From Trichomonas tenax (taxonomy: Eukaryota; Parabasalia; Trichomonadida; Trichomonadidae): a DNA stretch of 15,667 bases. Positions 8,268 to 15,667 of the stretch are shown piece by piece. The position numbers and the translations under genes were made by a program. The notes beneath the pieces were generated by a model. It was not told where the DNA came from. It saw only the letters and a list, made by a program, of their open reading frames with translations, and made no database searches. Where the stretch lies: contig JALKBU010001156.1 of NCBI GenBank assembly GCA_023091735.1, positions 1-15,667 on the forward strand, written 5' to 3'. Each line of letters begins with the position of its first letter. Within the stretch, counting starts at the first letter, position 1.

Positions 8268-8598
8268 ATCTGTCCCAAAAATGATGTATAGTGTCTGCTT
8301 TTACTCTATATATCACTTTTTTAAATAGTTTTTTTTGCTTTTTTTCTCTTATCAAATCAAAAATTTTTATTTTACTAATAAAACACAGCATAACAACCTC
8401 AAATCCTATAGTTCTAGAAAATATTCATTTAAAAAATCAAAAATATCAAATTTGATATTTTTATCTAACTTATATTTGAGTTTTTTAGATATAGATTTAT
8501 AATATATTGAATGTGTATATTATGATTCTATTCTTAAACTTGATGGATAATGGTTTTAAAAAGAAGATAATTAAACGAAAATATCAAACAATTTTTAT
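8268..8598. other. Spacer between convergent genes
   Basis: This 331-base AT-rich spacer separates the 3' ends of the 7650 gene and the WD40 gene. It contains long T runs near 8321-8348 and the palindrome at 8439-8462. Both flanking stop codons overlap TAAA. No gene is seen. Confidence 0.6.
8439..8462. repeat. 24-bp perfect palindrome between convergent genes
   Basis: AAAAATATCAAA (8439-8450) is followed at once by its reverse complement TTTGATATTTTT (8451-8462), with no spacer. The outer ten bases of each arm are the same as the hairpin arms at 107-116 and 128-137. It lies between the 3' ends of two convergent genes and could form a cruciform or an RNA hairpin in either 3' end. Function is unknown. 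Confidence 0.6.
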
Positions 8599-10254
8599 TT
8601 AAGCGATAGGTTTGTTGAAAATCGACTTGTATTCTCTATATATGTATTTCGAGCTTTCTATATCATCATTCAAGAAAAGCAAACTATCATTATTTCCATC
8701 TTTTGAAGCAACAGCAAATAACTTCAATGTATCATTTGCATCATCATAAAATGGTGATTCACATGCATATTCATCTGTTTTGAGTCCAACTGTAGGTCTA
8801 CAGGTTCTCAAATCGAATATACAAACGCAGCCATCATATGTACAAAGTGTAGCATAAGTTCCGGTTATAGAAGAACCTGTTATTGATTTCTTATCACAAG
8901 ATAATGACATAACTGGGGTTTGAGTCCTAATATCCCAAATTTTCGATGTTTTGTCTTCTGATGAAGAAAGAATGAGGTTATCGGATATAGTTATGTTGTT
9001 GATCACATCCGTGTGTCCAACAAGATAACGGACAGTTTTTCGATCAATTCCAACAATTTGAAGTGTTGGACTTTGTGTGAAGGCTGCAACGATACCATTA
9101 AACGATCCATTGGACAAAAAGTTCAATGCAGATATTCCCCACGAAATAGGAACATTTGGGGTGATAGTTGAAACATTTCCATTAGAAGTCACGTAATAAA
9201 TGGTTGGCGTTGTTCCAAAACCACAAACAACGCTGTCATGATTTGATAATGCAAGTGAAGCAATTGATGGCGTTGAATTTAATTGGATTTCGTTTGTAGA
9301 AATATTTGTGTTGAAATCTGTAATAACAAGTGAAGAGTTAGAAAGTGAGTATCCGAATTTATCGTTTGCGACGCATTTATCTACTTGTTGTTTAATTTTT
9401 ATTGGAAAACATTTCCATTCATTGTTATTTCGTAGTGATAATGCTCTCTCTGGTGTCGCTGGTAGGCAATGCACATATGCTGTTGCATCTTTTCCGTTGA
9501 AAGAAGCATCAAATCCTTTGATTGTGCACGTATTATTTCGTTTTACTTTCCAAAGAGCTGCGTGAGGATCCACTGATGGTGGTCTCGGTGGCATATCGAT
9601 GAAATTTTGTAAAACTTCTTTAGGTGATGGAAAATTAATGACTTTGAACAACTCGGGATTTTCAAGTGAAGTATTAACGAAATTTTTGCGCATTTTGGTA
9701 CAAACCACATCGAAGTTATCGACAACTGTCTTAATTTCGTCATCTTTGGCTAGTTTCGCTGAGTTGCAAAGCTGAATCAAACTTGGTAGGAATTCTGAAG
9801 CAGAATTCGGCCTTGTTTCTTCAATGAGCCAAGGAGATGGTATCTGTAAATTTACTGGTTGTTGTATTGGTACTTGAAATTGAGGCTGAGCTGGTGATGG
9901 ATTTGAAACTTTGTATGTTGGCGCAAAATGTACAGAACTTTGTCTCGGAGGAGTTGTAGGTGGTGTAGGTGGTGGTTTTGGTACAATCGGTTGCTGTAAT
10001 TGTTGATATTGAGGATATATTTGTTGGTTCAGCATCATCGATGATCTATTGTTCGTAAACCACAGTCTCACTGTCCTTTTGTTGTTCCAGTGAGGTGATA
10101 TTGCTGACAATTTTTCTGCTATTTCTTCAGCAAATTTGCTTCTTTCAGTGCTGCGCTCGCTATAACTAAAGTACTGGTTTATGGCACCGTTGAGAATAGC
10201 TAACTCCGCCTCATTTGGATAGTAACGCCTTGATTCGGGCCGATTGTCGTCCAT
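8599..10254 (-). CDS. Homeodomain-like plus WD40-repeat protein
   Basis: The 551-residue protein starts at the ATG at 10254; the codon just before it is TTG, not a start. Residues 13-72 resemble a homeodomain: a first helix (LAILNGAINQYF, 18-29), a second helix (KFAEEIAEKLSAI, 40-52) and a recognition helix TVRLWFTNNRS (61-71) that keeps the WFxNxR signature (W65, F66, N68, R70). A Gln/Pro-rich linker (77-140) follows, then a helical stretch (155-225), then a beta-propeller region from about 240 to 530. The clearest WD40 repeat is GHTDVINNITI...SSSEDKTSKIWDIR (413-443), followed by YDGCVCIFDLR (473-483). The earlier blades are divergent. The domains suggest a nuclear DNA-binding or chromatin-associated scaffold; that role is inference. 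The gene lies 253 bases downstream of the 14-3-3 gene on the same strand, with a cluster of repeated motifs between them. Its stop overlaps TAAA. Confidence 0.8.
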   Translation of the reverse strand: MDDNRPESRRYYPNEAELAILNGAINQYFSYSERSTERSKFAEEIAEKLSAISPHWNNKRTVRLWFTNNRSSMMLNQQIYPQYQQLQQPIVPKPPPTPPTTPPRQSSVHFAPTYKVSNPSPAQPQFQVPIQQPVNLQIPSPWLIEETRPNSASEFLPSLIQLCNSAKLAKDDEIKTVVDNFDVVCTKMRKNFVNTSLENPELFKVINFPSPKEVLQNFIDMPPRPPSVDPHAALWKVKRNNTCTIKGFDASFNGKDATAYVHCLPATPERALSLRNNNEWKCFPIKIKQQVDKCVANDKFGYSLSNSSLVITDFNTNISTNEIQLNSTPSIASLALSNHDSVVCGFGTTPTIYYVTSNGNVSTITPNVPISWGISALNFLSNGSFNGIVAAFTQSPTLQIVGIDRKTVRYLVGHTDVINNITISDNLILSSSEDKTSKIWDIRTQTPVMSLSCDKKSITGSSITGTYATLCTYDGCVCIFDLRTCRPTVGLKTDEYACESPFYDDANDTLKLFAVASKDGNNDSLLFLNDDIESSKYIYREYKSIFNKPIA

Positions 10255-10507
10255 CAATATTTGAAAGAAAAATATGTCAGTTTTTTTGACAATTTTTATC
10301 CAAATATATTGACATCAGAATTTGCTTAGCAAAAATAATTTACATGGCAATTTTGAAAATTTACTTGACAATTAAAGTTTTGCTTGACAAATTATAAATT
10401 TACATGACATTAATTATTTACATTGCAATTTTGAAAATTTGCGTTTTACATGGCAAATTTATAATTACTTGACAAAATATTTAAAGAACAAAAACAAATT
10501 ATGATTC
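10255..10507. promoter_or_regulatory. Intergenic region with repeated TTTACATGGCAA-like motifs
   Basis: Seven related 12-mers lie in one orientation: TTTACATGGCAA (10339-10350 and 10445-10456), TTTACTTGACAA (10360-10371), TTTGCTTGACAA (10379-10390), TTTACATGACAT (10399-10410), TTTACATTGCAA (10417-10428) and ATTACTTGACAA (10464-10475). The consensus is about TTTAC(A/T)TG(G/A)CAA; on the transcribed strand it reads TTG(C/T)CA(T/A)GTAAA. A longer unit is duplicated at 10339 and 10417, 78 bases apart, sharing GCAATTTTGAAAATTT. More TTGACA sequences occur at 10286-10292 and 10309-10314. One 12-mer recurs upstream of the 14-3-3 gene (11451-11462). The region is upstream of the WD40 gene, so the motifs could be protein-binding sites, or a decayed tandem repeat. 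Confidence 0.5.
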
Positions 10508-11416
10508 TTATGGAGGCAGATCAATAGTTGGCTCTATTATTTGGACCTGAGGGGCCTGCTCTGTCTTAGGCTCTTCTTGTTTCTCTTCTGGCTTTTCTTC
10601 TTTATTCTCTTGTTTCTCGGGAGTTTCTTCATGCTGATCTTCTTCCATTAAATGCTGCAGAACTTCCTCCTTCTTTGGCTCTTCAGGAGGAGGTGGCTGA
10701 TCCGGCGGTATATCTGTTTCTTTCCTCCATAGAGTTGAATTATCTCTAAGCATCTGAACGTATGGCTGCGAATCTGCGTATCTCGAAGGATTCGCGTTGA
10801 TTGTCGGCACAACCATATCCAACGTACTCTCTATGAACTTTATGGCCTCCACTTTCATGTTCTTGAATTCGTACAAGAAAACAGTATAATTTAGGACCAA
10901 TCCGAGATATTGCACACTTTCTGCTTCGAATTGATCTTTTGCGATCAAAAGTGCATTTTGGTAACTATCTGATGCTTGAGAAACGAAATATGGTTTTAAC
11001 TGATCTTTGGCGTACTCTGCTTGGTATCTAAGGAAGTCTGCTTTCATTTTATAATAAAAGAATCTAATACTTTGTGTTGGTGCATTAGGAATCAAAATTT
11101 TATCAACAAGAGCAACAGTTCTTTCGCATATTAAGTATAATTCGTCGTATTTCTTTTGTCTGTAATTTCCAACTTGCGCAATATAAGCGTCATCGTCGAT
11201 TTCTTTCTTCGCAAGAGCTTCATCAATCTTTCTGATTGCCTCTCGCTTCTCGTTTACGTATGCTTTATGTGATTGAATGAAAATTGGAAGAAAAATATCG
11301 TCTAATTCTTTTTTTGCAGTCGCCATCTTTTGTAGAAAGAAAACTGTGTCCTTAGGTCGCCCTGAATTGTGAAGAATCTTTATTAATTGGAAAGCGGCTT
11401 TGTTATCATCATTCAT
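10508..11416 (-). CDS. 14-3-3 protein with long acidic C-terminal tail
   Basis: 14-3-3 proteins are dimeric cytosolic adaptors that bind phosphoserine or phosphothreonine peptides. Residues 1-235 align with the nine-helix family core. Clear blocks are FFYYKMKADFLRYQAEYA (119-136, family FYxKMKGDYYRYLAE), LGLVLNYTVFLYEF (171-184, family LGLALNFSVFYYEI) and MLRDNSTLW (222-230, family LLRDNLTLW). The phosphate-binding residues appear kept: K51, R58, R130 and Y131 correspond to human zeta K49, R56, R127 and Y128. Asn176 of the groove is also present. The sequence is otherwise divergent. The tail (236-302) is about 65 residues of Pro, Glu, Lys and Gln, much longer than the usual short tail, and ends in hydrophobic IIEPTIDLPP. 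The ATG at 11416 gives the expected N-terminal helix. The gene lies upstream of the WD40 gene on the same strand. Partners are unknown. Confidence 0.9.
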   Translation of the reverse strand: MNDDNKAAFQLIKILHNSGRPKDTVFFLQKMATAKKELDDIFLPIFIQSHKAYVNEKREAIRKIDEALAKKEIDDDAYIAQVGNYRQKKYDELYLICERTVALVDKILIPNAPTQSIRFFYYKMKADFLRYQAEYAKDQLKPYFVSQASDSYQNALLIAKDQFEAESVQYLGLVLNYTVFLYEFKNMKVEAIKFIESTLDMVVPTINANPSRYADSQPYVQMLRDNSTLWRKETDIPPDQPPPPEEPKKEEVLQHLMEEDQHEETPEKQENKEEKPEEKQEEPKTEQAPQVQIIEPTIDLPP

Positions 11417-11824
11417 TTATAAAAACGAATTTATTTTTGACAAAATGGAATTTACATGGCAAAAAAATGTCCATATCAAAACATCATATTTCAGCCTTTT
11501 AAACATAATAAACATATATAATATTACATATTGAGATATGTTATTAAAAGATTTTTATTCAGCAATCAATATGCTATTTATCTTATTTTTTGATGCATCA
11601 TGAAAATGAAAATATTTATTTCTTCTTAGAACTGAATGGCATCAACAAATTTTAACCTATGTGTACTGAGAGTGAAGGTGGAAATTGCTCCAAAAGGATA
11701 ATATAAATAAGATTCATTACAGCGAATCTTCACCGAAAGATAGATGTTAATATTGTATCAGAATCATTTAAATAAACAAATCAATTGATGCTGTGAAGAA
11801 TAATTGATACAATTTAGTTGAAAA
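11417..11824. promoter_or_regulatory. Upstream region of the 14-3-3 gene
   Basis: This 408-base spacer separates the 14-3-3 start from the 3' end of the BspA-like pseudogene. On the 14-3-3 coding strand, TTGCCATGTAAA (11462-11451) and then TTTTGTCAAAAA (about 11446-11435) precede the ATG, the same motif pair that is repeated downstream of this gene. No perfect TCAYWW initiator is seen; TCA in TTGTCAAAAA is a weak candidate. No gene is recognised between 11470 and 11824. Confidence 0.45.
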
Positions 11825-14337
11825 TTAAGGTTTATGTCGTCTGAATAAAATCGATTGACGATATGGATTTAATGATTTCGTTTTCAAATCATTCATCCAA
11901 CATTGATCTGGTTTGATAACTGGATGATTGCAAAACAAAGAAGACGGGTAATAGCAAATAACATATACGCTTGTTAATGGCATTAATCCTGCATTAATGT
12001 TTGAGAAATCGATTAATCCTGTATATGTTATGTTTTCAATGAGAACATTCTTAAATGAATTTTCATCGATGTAATTAACTGTACTTGGAATCAAAAGCGA
12101 TAGATTTTCAAACGTACAATTATAAAAAGCTCTTTGGTCAATATGCACAATTGATGGTGGAATTTGATGTAAATAAGATGATTCAAATGCATTTCTTCCA
12201 ACTGATTTAATATTTTGAACATCAATCCTTAAATTATAACAAAAAGCAAACGCATAGTCTCCTATTTTTATCTCATCCGATAATAAATTAACATTAGCTA
12301 AAGAAGTGCAATTATAAAAGCATCCAATTGAAATATTTTTGATATTTCCAATTGATACTTCAAATAAATTGATGCAATCTCTAAATGCATAATCTCCTAT
12401 TGAAGTCAGATTGTACAATGAAAAATTCCTCAAATTACACAATGATGGAAATGCATTGGCTTCAATTCTATGGACTGTTGTATTTTCCTAAAATCATTGA
12501 TTGATACATTAGTTTCATTAAAAGCGTATGAATCAATACTTTGTATAGTCATATTTGGATAAAACATTAATATCTGCAAAGAACTCAATATTCCATAACA
12601 ATTTTTCCAAATATATTGTATTAAATCTGGCGCAGTCAATTCTATTAAGTTGTTGCATAATTGGAATGAAGATTCATGAATGAAAGTTATGCTTGATTTA
12701 AATTCATATTCTATCTTTGTTAAATTAGTACAATTATAAAATGCATAAACGTCTATTCTCTGAATTGAAGAAGGAATTAAAAGATAACTCAAATTGAAGC
12801 TGTTATAAAAAGTTAACATTTCGATTGCTGTCAATTTTGATTCTTTTTCGAATGTTATACTTTCCAAATAGTTATAATAGAATGCTTGATATCTTATTTT
12901 TGTAACAGAATTTAGTATTGTAATTTGTTTCAGTGATGGAAGATAAACAAAACACTTAATATCAATTGTGTTTAGAACATAATTTTTTCCAAAATTAATG
13001 GATCTGAGTTTTTGTTTTTGCAAGAAACAATATTGTCCTAAATAATTTAATTTTGAATTGTCAGAGAATTCCACAGACTCTAGATTATAGCAATAATAAA
13101 ATGCTTTATTTTCAATCCTTTCAAGTGAAGCAGGAAAAGTCACTAAACTTAAATTTATGCAATAATAAAATGCAAATTGTGATATCACGGATAATTGACT
13201 TGGTTGCGAAAATGATATTGAACTTAATTTATAGCATTGATAAAATGCCATTTGACATATTTGTTGTACAGAGCTTGGTACTGTATATTCAGAATTGTTT
13301 ATAAATGCCATGATTAATAAACTTATATTGAGAGAGAAAACAACATTATCTACAATGCAATATCTTTGATCATTTTCTGATATTATTATTGTATTGTTAT
13401 TGGTACATTCTCTGAAAATGTATTTTGTGAAAATAGAATAATCAATATTGATAATTCCAAAGATAACTGCATTCAAATTAGTGTAACTATTGAAAGCGTA
13501 ATATTCAAGCACAGACAAATTTTACCTAATATCACATTCAACTCTGAGAAGACTGTGACATGATATAAATGCCTGAAATTGTATTTCTTTAAGTGAATAT
13601 GGTAATCTGATATATTGTAAGAAATGGCAAGTATGGAATGAATATGATGAAATTATTTGCAATTTATCGTTTAAACTGATTTTATTCAAAAAGCATCCAT
13701 TGAAAACATATTGATTTATTATGATTACATTCTTAGGAAGCGATATTGAGCTAATTCTTGAACCTTGAAATAAATTATTTGATATATTCGTGAGACTGCA
13801 ATCATCTTTAAAATTGATTTGTTTTATAACTGAATAAAGAAACACTGAATCTTCAAAATAACTTAATCCATTTGAAAATGCGATATCTAAGTTATTGGAA
13901 TTTTGAAAAGCAAACCTACATATTCCATAACTATTAAGAGATTCAATATTAAGTTCACTCGTTGAAGCAAAAGCTCCAGATTGAACGATATTTATTGAGT
14001 TTAATTTGGAAATTGATTTAATAGTACTACCTTCAAATGCACTTACACCAATTGATCTAACACCTGGAGCTGTTACTGTTTGAATCCCTGGATGACGATA
14101 TAAGGAGAAATCGTTAATTGTTTAATTTGAGTCAGGAAGATTGAGAATATGAACATGGACTCTTATTACTATTGATAAATTCTTTCTATAAAGTATTCCA
14201 TTGTCATCAGATGAATAAAATGAATTTTTTTTGATCAATAACAATTTTTTTCTAGCTACAACAAGTTTGTAATTGCTAAAGGATGAAATAATTGTAAATT
14301 AGCAGGAAGATTAATAGTCACTAGATTATTGAATTGT
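11825..14337 (-). pseudogene. BspA-like leucine-rich-repeat surface-type protein, broken
   Basis: The minus strand encodes many LRR_5 (BspA/TpLRR) repeats of about 23 residues with the pattern xxIxxxAFxxCxxLxxIxxPxS. Clear examples are QICQMAFYQCYKLSSISF, RIENKAFYYCYNLESVEF and SIGDYAFRDCINLFEVSI. In trichomonads such proteins are surface or secreted and linked to adhesion. The frame is broken four times. A base appears missing in a T run near 14278-14282. TAA codons interrupt the frame at 14122-14124 (between LPDSN and TINDFSLYRH) and at 13522-13524 (between VECDIR and NLSVLEYYAF). A base appears missing in a G run near 12485-12489, after SINDF and before TTVHRIEANAF. Repeats continue correctly on both sides of every lesion. 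The 3' end (TAA at 11825-11827) closes without a membrane segment or cytoplasmic tail. The 5' end stops in mid-repeat where the zinc-finger gene ends, so the N-terminus is missing. TAA ends every intact gene here, so a reassigned code is unlikely. Confidence 0.85.
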
Positions 14338-15222
14338 GAGGCTGAACAATGTTTGAAGTGTGTTTGTTGTTGCTTGGAAATCTGCGATTTCGTTTGATGC
14401 GCGGTAATCTGTTAAGAGTTGTGCAAAGTTTCTTGTGTTCTTGGAATCAATCGTGAGTCTGGTTCTTTCTGCTGAAGCTTCATGAATCTTGAATTCGGTG
14501 AGAATCGTATCTTTGAAATATTCTTTTACGAGAGGAATTCTTCCATAAGCTGCCCAGCGAAGAACGTTTGCGATGATGTCTGGGTACTTTGAAAATTTGT
14601 CATTGTGATATTCGCGAATATGCTGTAATTTCGATTGATAATCTGTACCATGTGCTTCGCAGTTCGGGCAGTTGCAGTACCATTCTGTGCATGGAATGTC
14701 ATCGCTGTCTATCGCTGCTCCTTGTGTAACTTTTAGTCCAAAGTATCGTTCGATGTATTTATGATCGTAAGCGTGTGTAGTTATTACTTCCGTAGGATCT
14801 GCGTTGTTGTGGTTTGTGAGCATGTGCGTTCTGAGTCTGTCTGTAGTTGCGAAATCGAAATATGAATTGCAGAAAGGGCATTTAATCTTTGTAAGCAACA
14901 TGTTAGTTCTGTCGACTTCTGGGAAACACAATAAGGTCGTAATTGGTAAGTTTCCAATAAATTCTGAGAAATTTTCTGGAGATTCGAAAACGTTTAGTGC
15001 GAGGCTTGGGTTGTGAATAGTATGAATCGAATTGGCTACCAGAGGCAGCAACGTATCGATAGTCTTCGAGTCTTTCTCTGCTAGTCGCATAAATATCAAA
15101 TTCGTATTTATATCATTTTGAGTAAAAAGAGGCTCTTCTCCAGGTCTCTCGAGGTCCCTGATGGCGGCGATGTCGTCTATGTGTGTTAGAACGGTGTTTG
15201 AAAAATTTCCGTTAACTTCCAT
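14326..15222 (-). CDS. Protein with two C2H2-type zinc fingers, possible element-derived gene
   Basis: The 298-residue protein starts at the ATG at 15222; the upstream in-frame GTG at 15228 is not a likely start in a eukaryote. Two zinc-finger-like motifs are visible. The first is C115-P-F-C118 with H133 and H138 (CX2CX14HX4H). The second is C185-P-N-C188 with H201 and H206 (CX2CX12HX4H), preceded by another cysteine at 183. The flanking parts are mostly helical and unrecognised. Such fingers occur in transcription factors but also at the N-terminus of some retroelement reverse-transcriptase ORFs and in element-encoded proteins. GC content is high for the window: the line 14641-14700 is 50% GC, against 27% for 13081-13140 in the BspA gene. 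Its last codons overlap the first recognisable repeat of the broken BspA gene, so the locus may be a junction created by insertion or rearrangement, and the protein may be truncated. A T-run (11 bases on the coding strand) lies 9 bases upstream of the ATG. Confidence 0.65.
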   Translation of the reverse strand: MEVNGNFSNTVLTHIDDIAAIRDLERPGEEPLFTQNDINTNLIFMRLAEKDSKTIDTLLPLVANSIHTIHNPSLALNVFESPENFSEFIGNLPITTLLCFPEVDRTNMLLTKIKCPFCNSYFDFATTDRLRTHMLTNHNNADPTEVITTHAYDHKYIERYFGLKVTQGAAIDSDDIPCTEWYCNCPNCEAHGTDYQSKLQHIREYHNDKFSKYPDIIANVLRWAAYGRIPLVKEYFKDTILTEFKIHEASAERTRLTIDSKNTRNFAQLLTDYRASNEIADFQATTNTLQTLFSLTIQ

Positions 15223-15413
15223 GCACACGAGAAAAAAAAAAACGACACGAACCAGATTTGTAAAAGTTTATTCGAAACAGCGCAACCATACACAGAGAAA
15301 AATAGATGAGTACATCATAGCCCTTCCTTCAAATATCTAAATTGAGAGGATTTTGATGTGTAACCTTATTTGAAACCGTAGGTAGTCTCATTGGCTTTAT
15401 CAAACTATTTTGA
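15223..15413. other. Flank upstream of the zinc-finger gene
   Basis: The stretch lies upstream of the minus-strand zinc-finger gene and of the plus-strand edge frame, so it could hold promoters for both. An A run at 15231-15241 is the main feature. No clear TCAYWW initiator was found close to the zinc-finger start. Confidence 0.4.
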
Positions 15414-15419
15414 GTTAAT

Positions 15420-15667
15420 ATGATTAACTTCATGGATGTTAATCTTGCTCACTTCGTTCTTGGATTGTTATGCTCTCAATACTTTTTGAGTAATATCTTG
15501 TTTTTAATATTTTGTTCCTTAGTAGGGGGAGGGGTCACAATTTTTGGTGGAGTGATGATTTTATCACCTTTTGTGGTATTTCTTATTGAGTGTAGCATCA
15601 ATTTTGCACATTGCTCTATATTTCGCACGTCGAGTGATGGGAATTATCTTCTTGTTTTGGAATGTTG
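15420..15667 (+). CDS. Hydrophobic reading frame running off the right edge
   Basis: An ATG at 15420, two codons after an in-frame TGA, opens a frame that stays open for 82 codons to the end of the window. The product would be very hydrophobic, with stretches such as HFVLGLLCSQYFLSNILFLI, then FCSLVGGGVTIFGGVMIL and SPFVVFLIECSINF, enough for two or three membrane segments. I recognise no family. The opposite strand also has a short charged open stretch in 15667-15567 (KKIIPITRRAKYRAMCKI), which stops at adjacent TGA and TAA codons. The hydrophobic frame could therefore be the antisense shadow of a decayed gene. More sequence to the right is needed to tell. Confidence 0.35.
   Translation, partial: MINFMDVNLAHFVLGLLCSQYFLSNILFLIFCSLVGGGVTIFGGVMILSPFVVFLIECSINFAHCSIFRTSSDGNYLLVLEC

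Noticed and set aside
10255..10257. TTG codon just before the ATG of the WD40 gene as a possible start
   Set aside because: Eukaryotic nuclear genes start at ATG; the next codon, at 10254, is ATG.
12430..12442. Separate small genes within the BspA region, starting at TTG or GTG codons
   Set aside because: The pieces join into one repeat protein across stop codons or one-base shifts, so they are parts of a single broken gene.
13522..13524. TAA read as glutamine (alternative genetic code) in the BspA gene
   Set aside because: All the intact genes in the window end with TAA, and the gene also carries frameshifts.

Overview
The window looks like nuclear DNA of a trichomonad (Parabasalia), probably a Tritrichomonas-like species. 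Genes are intronless and lie in AT-rich DNA. All intact genes end in TAA. TCATTA, which fits the trichomonad initiator consensus TCA(+1)YWW, lies just upstream of two start codons. A BspA-like leucine-rich-repeat gene (a family greatly expanded in trichomonads) and a divergent 14-3-3 protein are present. The species assignment is inference.

Layout. 1-454: AT-rich flank with an edge-truncated minus-strand reading frame and a strong hairpin. 455-3532 (+): a full-length P4-ATPase (lipid flippase) fold in which the catalytic motifs are degenerate, including loss of the phosphorylated aspartate. 3533-7649: 4.1 kb without an intact gene; it is a graveyard holding a frameshifted GT64 (exostosin-type) glycosyltransferase, a weaker GT2-type remnant, a decayed tRNA-Gln-like sequence with good A and B boxes, and another possible coding remnant. 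7650-8267 (+): an unrecognised 205-residue protein with a basic N-terminus and a hydrophobic segment. 8599-10254 (-): a homeodomain-like plus WD40 protein. 10508-11416 (-): a 14-3-3 protein with a long acidic/proline-rich tail. The 250 bp between these two genes carry a cluster of TTTACATGGCAA-like motifs, and the motif recurs upstream of the 14-3-3 gene. 11825 to about 14337 (-): a BspA-like LRR pseudogene broken by two in-frame TAA codons and two one-base frameshifts. 14326-15222 (-): a relatively GC-rich gene for a protein with two C2H2-type zinc fingers, abutting the broken BspA gene. 15420-15667 (+): a hydrophobic reading frame running off the right edge.

No operon or shared pathway ties the genes together. 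The best leads are the pseudo-flippase, the homeodomain-WD40 fusion, the shared motif cluster around the WD40 and 14-3-3 genes, and the decayed elements in the central gap. No complete mobile element, CRISPR array or rRNA was seen.
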